Assembly (NCBI GenBank): GCA_946885905.1
Contig: CAMPHL010000128.1
Span: 1 to 7,162 of the forward strand
Source: an uncultured Pseudomonadota bacterium
GTDB lineage: Bacteria > Pseudomonadota > Gammaproteobacteria > Burkholderiales > Usitatibacteraceae
Direction of reading: 5' to 3'
DNA length: 7,162 bases
This document shows positions 1 through 7,162 of the stretch, piece by piece. Made by a program: the position numbers and the translations under genes. How positions within the stretch are numbered: the stretch's first letter is position 1; the number at the start of each line of letters is the position of its first letter. Below the pieces are notes generated by a model. It saw only the letters and a program-made list of their open reading frames with translations, made no database searches and was not told where the DNA came from.

Positions 1-2917
<2,917 letters not shown>

Positions 2918-2926
2918 GGCCGATCC

Positions 2927-5065
2927 ATGAACGCAGACACCCAATCGCTTCCCGCCATCGCCACCGTTGAAGACCCGGCGAGCGCCTCGCCCGCGGAGCG
3001 CTCCAACATCCTCATCGTCGACGACCGCCTCGACAAGCGGGTCGTGTTCCGCACCATCCTCGAGGAGCTCGACCAGAACATCGTGACGGCCTCCTCGGGC
3101 GAGGAGGCGCTGCGCTGGCTGCTGGACAACGACTGCGCGGTGATCCTGCTGGACGTGAACATGCCCGGCATGGACGGCCTGGAGACGGCCGAGCTCATCC
3201 GCTCGCGGCGCAAGTCCGCGCACGTGCCGATCATCTTCATCACGGCCTTCGCCGACGAGATGCACACGGCGCGCGGCTACTCGCTGGGCGCGGTCGACTA
3301 TATCTTGTCGCCCGTCGTGCCGAACATCCTTCGCAGCAAGGTGAAGGCGCTGGTGCAACTGCACCGGCTGAACGCCGAGCTCAAGAAGCGTTCGGACGAG
3401 CGCGTGGCGCTGGTGCGCGAGCAGGCGGCGCGGACGATGGCCGAGGAAAGCCAGCGGCGGGCGACCTTCCTCGCCGAAGCCGCGCAGGTCATGACGAGCA
3501 CGCTCGACGTGGACACCATCCTGCGGGGCTCCTCTGGGCTCACCGTTCCTTTCCTTGCCGACCACGCGGCGATCATTCTGGTGAGCGAGACCGGAACCCC
3601 ACGCGCGCGCCGCAATGCTTCGGTCGCGGGCTGGGATGGCTATCTCGGGGGCCACAAGCCGGGATTCGAGCGCACGCTCGAGTCGCTCCTCGCGCGCGTC
3701 GTGACGTCCGGCGAGCGGGCCCACGCCGATGCGCTCGTCTCCGCAACCGCCGGGGCGCCCCCCGGCGAGGTGCATGCCTTCCCATTGATCACGCGCGGCC
3801 GGGTGGCCGGCGCCCTCATGATCGCGCTGGGTCCCTCCGCGCGTCGCCTTGCAGGTGCCGACCTGGGCCTCGCGGAGAACCTGGCCGGACGTGCCGCCAC
3901 GGCGCTCGACAATTGTCTGTTGTACGAGGAGATCCAGAATGCGGACCGCCGCAAGAACGAATTCCTGGCCACGCTTTCGCACGAGCTGCGCAACCCGCTC
4001 GCGCCGATCCGCGCCTCGCTTCACATGCTTCGCCGCGGGGACCTGGACGCTGGCCGCGCGGCGCCTTTGCTCGAAACCATGGAACGGCAGGTCGCCCAGA
4101 TGACCCGCCTCGTGGAGGACCTGCTGGACATCTCGCGGATCAGCCGTGGCGTGATCGAGCTGAAGATGCACCGCGTGAACGACGCCGGCGAGATCCAGGC
4201 GGCGCTCGAGTCCTGCGCCGCGCACTTGCAAACGGGCCGTCACCAGGTTCGCGTCGACGTCCCCGAGCGGGCGCTCGAGGTTCGCGCCGATCCGGTGCGC
4301 CTGCAGCAGATCCTCGAGAACCTGATCCACAACGCGGCCAAGTACACGGACCCCGGCGGGCTGATCGAGGTCCGCGCGCGCAACGAGGGCGGGGAGGCCG
4401 TGATCGAAGTACGCGACAACGGGATCGGCATCGAGCAGGACAAGCTGAACCACGTGTGGGAGCTCTTCGTCCAGGTGGACGAGTCGCACGAGCGCACCCG
4501 CAAGGGCCTGGGCATCGGTCTCGCCCTGGTGAAGGACCTGGTCCATCGGCACGGCGGCCGCGTCGAGGCCTCGAGCCCCGGCCTCGGGCGCGGCAGCGTG
4601 TTCACGGTCCGCTTGCCGATAGCGCCGGAGGATACGCCCGGCGTGGCCTCGCCGAGCCAGGAGCCCGAGAAAGCCCTTGCCGCCGGGCGGCGCGTGCTCA
4701 TCGTGGACGACAACGTCGACGCGGCCGAGACGCTGGCGATGATGCTCGAGATCCTCGGGCAGGACACCCGCCAGGCGCACGACGGGCGCGAGGCCCTCAC
4801 CGTCGCCGCCGACTACAAGCCGGACCTGGTCTTCATGGACATAGGCCTGCCGGGGATCTCGGGGCTGGAGGCCTGCGTGCGCATGCGCAAGGACCTCGGA
4901 ATGAGCGGCACTTACCTCGTGGCGCTCTCCGGGTATGGCACCGAGGAGGACCGCAAGCGCTCGCTCGAGGCCGGCTTCGACGACCACCTGGTGAAGCCGC
5001 TCGATCCGGGCACGCTGCCCACGATCCTCGGCAACGCTGGAGGGCACCGCCCGGCGATGATATGA
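2927..5065 (+). CDS. Hybrid histidine kinase, REC-GAF-HisKA-HATPase-REC
   Basis: 712 residues, with no signal peptide or membrane segment, so probably cytoplasmic. The N-terminal receiver (~27-145) has Asp32, Asp33, acceptor Asp76 ([12 protein letters not shown]) and Thr106, but Ser128 stands where the conserved Lys is expected (YILSPV). A helix leads to a weakly conserved GAF domain (~180-334). HisKA has His352 in [12 protein letters not shown]. HATPase_c has Asn465/Asn469 ([11 protein letters not shown]), the G1 box DNGIG (497-501) and the G2 box GLGIGLAL (527-534). The C-terminal receiver (~589-702) is canonical: Asp594, Asp595, Asp638, Ser668, Lys690. The start is supported by GAGG 7 bases upstream and by the receiver beginning soon after it. 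The 9-base gap to the first kinase implies an operon. The N-terminal receiver could take phosphate from the first kinase, then control this kinase and its own C-terminal receiver; that is inference. No Hpt or output domain is present. Confidence 0.95.
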   Translation: MNADTQSLPAIATVEDPASASPAERSNILIVDDRLDKRVVFRTILEELDQNIVTASSGEEALRWLLDNDCAVILLDVNMPGMDGLETAELIRSRRKSAHVPIIFITAFADEMHTARGYSLGAVDYILSPVVPNILRSKVKALVQLHRLNAELKKRSDERVALVREQAARTMAEESQRRATFLAEAAQVMTSTLDVDTILRGSSGLTVPFLADHAAIILVSETGTPRARRNASVAGWDGYLGGHKPGFERTLESLLARVVTSGERAHADALVSATAGAPPGEVHAFPLITRGRVAGALMIALGPSARRLAGADLGLAENLAGRAATALDNCLLYEEIQNADRRKNEFLATLSHELRNPLAPIRASLHMLRRGDLDAGRAAPLLETMERQVAQMTRLVEDLLDISRISRGVIELKMHRVNDAGEIQAALESCAAHLQTGRHQVRVDVPERALEVRADPVRLQQILENLIHNAAKYTDPGGLIEVRARNEGGEAVIEVRDNGIGIEQDKLNHVWELFVQVDESHERTRKGLGIGLALVKDLVHRHGGRVEASSPGLGRGSVFTVRLPIAPEDTPGVASPSQEPEKALAAGRRVLIVDDNVDAAETLAMMLEILGQDTRQAHDGREALTVAADYKPDLVFMDIGLPGISGLEACVRMRKDLGMSGTYLVALSGYGTEEDRKRSLEAGFDDHLVKPLDPGTLPTILGNAGGHRPAMI

Positions 5066-5066
5066 T
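5058..5066 (+). promoter_or_regulatory. Candidate extended -10 promoter for the thrS leader
   Basis: TGATATGAT at 5058-5066 matches an extended -10 element: TGN followed by TATGAT, 5 of 6 to the sigma-70 consensus. No good -35 is visible 16-18 bases upstream, which extended -10 promoters can tolerate. The element contains the TGA stop of the second kinase (5063-5065). Transcription would start near 5072-5074, about 30 bases before the leader ORF. This is inferred from motif and position only. Confidence 0.5.
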
Positions 5067-5089
5067 GGTGCAACGCAACATGAACGGCC

Positions 5090-5097
5090 GGAAGGGG
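5090..5097 (+). promoter_or_regulatory. Ribosome binding site of the thrS leader peptide
   Basis: The purine run GGAAGGGG ends 6 bases before the ATG at 5104. It decides the start in favour of 5104: the in-frame ATG at 5080 has no comparable site, and the ATG at 5110 is 12 bases away. Its 3' part falls in a helix that can pair with 5151-5159. Confidence 0.6.
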
Positions 5098-5103
5098 CCC
5101 GCC

Positions 5104-5151
5104 ATGGTTATGAGACCGCCAACTACGTTCTTTGCCGAGGCTCATCGGTAG
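5104..5151 (+). CDS. Putative thrS attenuator leader peptide, [15 protein letters not shown]
   Basis: This 15-codon ORF (ATG 5104, TAG 5149-5151) carries Thr-Thr-Phe-Phe at codons 7-10 (ACT ACG TTC TTT, 5122-5133). It lies between a promoter-like element and a terminator hairpin, ahead of thrS. In ribosome-mediated attenuation, as in the E. coli phe and thr leaders, tandem codons for the regulated amino acid stall the ribosome when the charged tRNA is scarce. Here two amino acids are represented: Thr is the substrate of the downstream ThrRS, and Phe is that of PheRS, which many proteobacteria encode further along the same cluster. The stop codon is 31 bases before the terminator stem. It was assigned from context; the peptide itself probably has no function beyond being translated. 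A chance ORF is possible because it is short. Confidence 0.7.
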   Translation: MVMRPPTTFFAEAHR

Positions 5152-5158
5152 GCGGGCT

Positions 5159-5190
5159 CGCGTCGCTTTTGTGCTGTGGAGAAAGGCGCG
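5159..5190 (+). promoter_or_regulatory. Candidate antiterminator hairpin of the thrS attenuator
   Basis: Bases 5159-5164 (CGCGTC) can pair with 5185-5190 (GGCGCG) in six pairs, one of them G-U. After a 2-base bulge, 5167-5170 (TTTT) pairs with 5181-5184 (GAAA). The 10-base loop is 5171-5180. The right arm is the left arm of the terminator, so the two structures exclude each other. A ribosome stalled on the Thr/Phe codons would leave 5159-5170 free, whereas one at the stop codon would cover about 5159-5163. Pairing was done by eye, without energies. Confidence 0.5.
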
Positions 5191-5205
5191 TTTCCGCGCC
5201 TTTTT
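5182..5205 (+). terminator. Intrinsic terminator / attenuator hairpin upstream of thrS
   Basis: AAAGGCGCG (5182-5190) and CGCGCCTTT (5195-5203) form a perfect 9-bp stem around the 4-base loop TTTC. The T-run 5201-5205 follows the GC core. The opposite strand has only a short T-run, so it acts in the + direction. It may end the kinase operon, but the leader ORF and competing helix favour a regulated attenuator for thrS. Confidence 0.85.
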
Positions 5206-5237
5206 CATTTGCAGCGCATGCAGGACGTGAACTCGAC

Positions 5238-5242
5238 AGGAA
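5238..5242 (+). promoter_or_regulatory. Ribosome binding site of thrS
   Basis: AGGAA at 5238-5242 lies 7 bases before the ATG at 5250. It supports that start over the in-frame TTG at 5169, which sits inside the attenuator before the terminator stem and would add 27 residues absent from the family. Confidence 0.75.
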
Positions 5243-5249
5243 CCGGAAA

Positions 5250-7157
5250 ATGATCAACATCACGCTGCCGGACGGGTCGGTCCGGAAATTCGACAACCCC
5301 ATCTCGGTCGCGGAGGTCGCGGCCTCGATCGGCCCGGGGCTCGCCAAGGCCGCGCTCGGCGGCAAGGTGGACGGCAAGCTGGTGGACACGTCGCACCGGA
5401 TCGAGCGCGACGCGAAGCTCGCGATCGTCACGGACAAGGACCCCGAAGGCCTGGAGATGATCAGGCACTCGACGGCGCACCTGCTCGCGTACGCCGTGAA
5501 GGAGCTCTTCCCCGACGCGCAGGTGACCATCGGCCCGGTGATCGAGAACGGCTTCTACTACGACTTCGCGTACAAGCGGCCCTTCACGCCCGAGGACCTG
5601 GAGAGAATCGAGAAGCGGATGGCCGAGCTCGCGAAGAAGGACATCCCGGTAGCGCGCGAGGAGTGGAAGCGCGACGATGCGGTGAAGTTCTTCCATTCGA
5701 TCGGCGAAAAATACAAGGCCGAGATCATCGGCGCCATCCCGTCGGAAGAGGGAATCAGCCTCTATCGCGAGGGCGACTTCATCGACCTGTGCCGCGGCCC
5801 GCACGTGCCTTCCACGGGCAAGCTCAGGGTCTTCAAGCTCATGAAGGTCGCGGGCGCGTACTGGCGCGGCGACTCGAAGAACGAGATGCTGCAGCGCATC
5901 TACGGCACGGCCTGGGCGAAGAAGGAGGACCAGGACGCCTACCTCACGATGCTCGAGGAAGCCGAAAAGCGCGACCACCGCCGCATCGGCACGCAACTCG
6001 ACCTCTTCCACCTCCAGGACGAGGCGCCGGGGATGGTGTTCTGGCACCCGAAGGGATGGGCCGTCTGGCAGCAGGTCGAGCAGTACATGCGCCGGATCTA
6101 CCAGGACAACGGCTACCAGGAGATCCGCTGCCCGCAGATCCTCGACCGGTCCCTCTGGGAGAAATCGGGACACTGGGAGAACTACAAGGACAACATGTTC
6201 ACGACGGAGTCGGAGAAGCGCGACTTCGCCGTGAAGCCCATGAACTGCCCCGGCCACGTGCAGGTGTTCAACAAGGGCCTGAGGAGCTATCGCGACCTGC
6301 CGCTGCGCTACGGCGAGTTCGGGTCATGCCATCGCAACGAGCCGTCCGGCGCGCTGCACGGGATCATGCGCGTGCGCGGATTCACGCAGGACGACGGCCA
6401 CGTCTTCTGCACGGAAGGGCAGATCCAGCCCGAGTGCGCGGCGTTCACGGCGCTGCTCAAGCGGGTGTACGCGGATTTCGGCTTCACGGACATCATCTAC
6501 AAGGTCGCCACGCGCCCCGAGAAGCGCGTGGGCTCGGACGAGTCGTGGGACAAGGCGGAGACGGCACTGATGGAGTCGCTGCGCCAGTCCGGGTGCGAGT
6601 TCACGGTCTCGCCGGGCGAGGGCGCGTTCTATGGCCCCAAGATCGAGTACTCGCTCAAGGACGCGATCGGACGCGTATGGCAGTGCGGCACGATGCAAGT
6701 GGACTTCAACATGCCCGTGCGGCTGGGCGCCGAGTACGTGGATGAGCACAGCACACGCCGCCACCCGGTCATGCTGCACCGCGCCATCGTGGGCTCGATG
6801 GAGCGCTTCATCGGCATCCTGATCGAGAACCACGCCGGGGCCCTGCCGCTGTGGCTCGCTCCGGTCCAGGTCGTCGTCATGAACGTGACGGACCGACAGG
6901 AGTCGTACGTGCGCGAGGTCGAGTCCGCCCTGCGCAAGGCCGGGTTCCGGGTGGCTTCCGATTTGCGGAACGAGAAAATTACGTATAAAATTCGGGAACA
7001 TAGCATCCAAAAGCTTCCTTACCAGCTGGTCCTCGGAGATAAGGAAGTCGCCGCAAGGACGGTCTCGGCGAGAACGCGTGCCGGTGAGAATCTGGCGCCG
7101 ATCCCGCTCGAGGCCTTTATTTCGCGCTTGAAAGACGAGGTCGCGGCGCGCAAGTAG
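5250..7157 (+). CDS. thrS: Threonyl-tRNA synthetase (complete)
   Basis: Class II aminoacyl-tRNA synthetase that charges tRNA-Thr with threonine in the cytoplasm and edits mis-charged Ser-tRNA-Thr. At 635 residues it is close to the E. coli enzyme (642). An N-terminal TGS domain (~1-60) opens with [11 protein letters not shown]. The editing domain keeps His73 and His77 (HSTAH) and Cys181 and His185 (CRGPH). The catalytic core has zinc/threonine ligands Cys333 (MNCPGH), His384 (DDGHVF) and His510 (MLHRAIVGS). Motif 2 includes CHRNEPSG (360-367), and motif 3 includes Arg519 (SMERFIG). The anticodon-binding domain occupies ~535-635. No key residue is missing. The sequence resembles betaproteobacterial ThrRS. 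The start is set by AGGAA 7 bases upstream and by the TGS start. Expression is probably controlled by the upstream attenuator. Oddly, the last ~65 codons are AT-richer than the rest. The next gene is expected to be infC but is not in the window. Confidence 0.98.
   Translation: MINITLPDGSVRKFDNPISVAEVAASIGPGLAKAALGGKVDGKLVDTSHRIERDAKLAIVTDKDPEGLEMIRHSTAHLLAYAVKELFPDAQVTIGPVIENGFYYDFAYKRPFTPEDLERIEKRMAELAKKDIPVAREEWKRDDAVKFFHSIGEKYKAEIIGAIPSEEGISLYREGDFIDLCRGPHVPSTGKLRVFKLMKVAGAYWRGDSKNEMLQRIYGTAWAKKEDQDAYLTMLEEAEKRDHRRIGTQLDLFHLQDEAPGMVFWHPKGWAVWQQVEQYMRRIYQDNGYQEIRCPQILDRSLWEKSGHWENYKDNMFTTESEKRDFAVKPMNCPGHVQVFNKGLRSYRDLPLRYGEFGSCHRNEPSGALHGIMRVRGFTQDDGHVFCTEGQIQPECAAFTALLKRVYADFGFTDIIYKVATRPEKRVGSDESWDKAETALMESLRQSGCEFTVSPGEGAFYGPKIEYSLKDAIGRVWQCGTMQVDFNMPVRLGAEYVDEHSTRRHPVMLHRAIVGSMERFIGILIENHAGALPLWLAPVQVVVMNVTDRQESYVREVESALRKAGFRVASDLRNEKITYKIREHSIQKLPYQLVLGDKEVAARTVSARTRAGENLAPIPLEAFISRLKDEVAARK
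6963..6991 (+). promoter_or_regulatory. Candidate promoter inside the 3' end of thrS
   Basis: TTGCGG (6963-6968) and TAAAAT (6986-6991) are 17 bases apart, matching the sigma-70 consensus at 3 of 6 and 5 of 6. An overlapping TATAAA (6984-6989) is an alternative -10 with 15-base spacing. They lie in an AT-rich island within an otherwise GC-rich gene. In E. coli, promoters for infC and the ribosomal protein genes lie within thrS, so a similar role is plausible here. Evidence is motif and composition only. Confidence 0.4.
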
Positions 7158-7162
7158 ACGAG

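Noticed and set aside
5080..5103. ATG at 5080 as start of the leader ORF (23 codons)
   Set aside because: It is in frame, but has only a weak ribosome binding site and lies within ~8 bases of the predicted transcript start. The ATG at 5104 is better placed.
5169..5249. Upstream TTG start extending ThrRS by 27 residues
   Set aside because: It lies before the terminator stem, has no family counterpart, and the ATG at 5250 has its own ribosome binding site and begins the TGS domain.
5066..5249. tRNA gene, T-box or E. coli-type thrS operator in the leader
   Set aside because: No cloverleaf or GTTCGA-like T-arm and no T-box core sequence were found. The only hairpin near the thrS start is a weak TGCA pairing (5210-5222), which does not resemble a tRNA-Thr anticodon arm convincingly.

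Overview
The window is GC-rich chromosomal DNA, very probably from a betaproteobacterium (Burkholderiales-like). The basis is the strong similarity, from memory, of the threonyl-tRNA synthetase to that group, together with the high GC content and codon use. No database search was possible. All genes are on the + strand and no mobile element, CRISPR array, tRNA or rRNA was seen.

Region 1 (1-5065) holds two adjacent hybrid histidine kinases. The first is cut by the left edge and shows the end of a HAMP domain, then GAF, a coiled-coil signalling helix, HisKA, HATPase_c and three receiver domains. The middle receiver has lost its phospho-acceptor Asp (Asn instead). The second gene starts 9 bases after the first stop, with its Shine-Dalgarno sequence overlapping that stop. 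It is soluble and reads receiver - helix - GAF - HisKA - HATPase_c - receiver. Together they carry five receiver domains, but the window shows no Hpt domain and no DNA-binding or enzymatic output, so the final target of the relay lies elsewhere.

Region 2 (5058-5249) is the most interesting part. It looks like a compact ribosome-mediated transcription attenuator ahead of thrS. An extended -10 promoter overlaps the stop codon of the second kinase. It is followed by a good ribosome binding site, a 15-codon leader ORF ([15 protein letters not shown]) with a Thr-Thr-Phe-Phe control run, a possible antiterminator helix, and a perfect 9-bp terminator hairpin with a T-run. Threonine and phenylalanine are the substrates of ThrRS and of PheRS. 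In many proteobacteria PheRS is encoded further down the same gene cluster (thrS-infC-rpmI-rplT-pheS-pheT). A leader that senses both charged tRNAs would fit that layout, but the downstream genes are outside the window.

Region 3 (5250-7157) is a complete thrS of 635 codons with all editing, zinc and class II catalytic residues present. Its last ~65 codons shift abruptly to AT-richer synonymous codons. They contain promoter-like hexamers, a candidate internal promoter for the next gene (expected infC).
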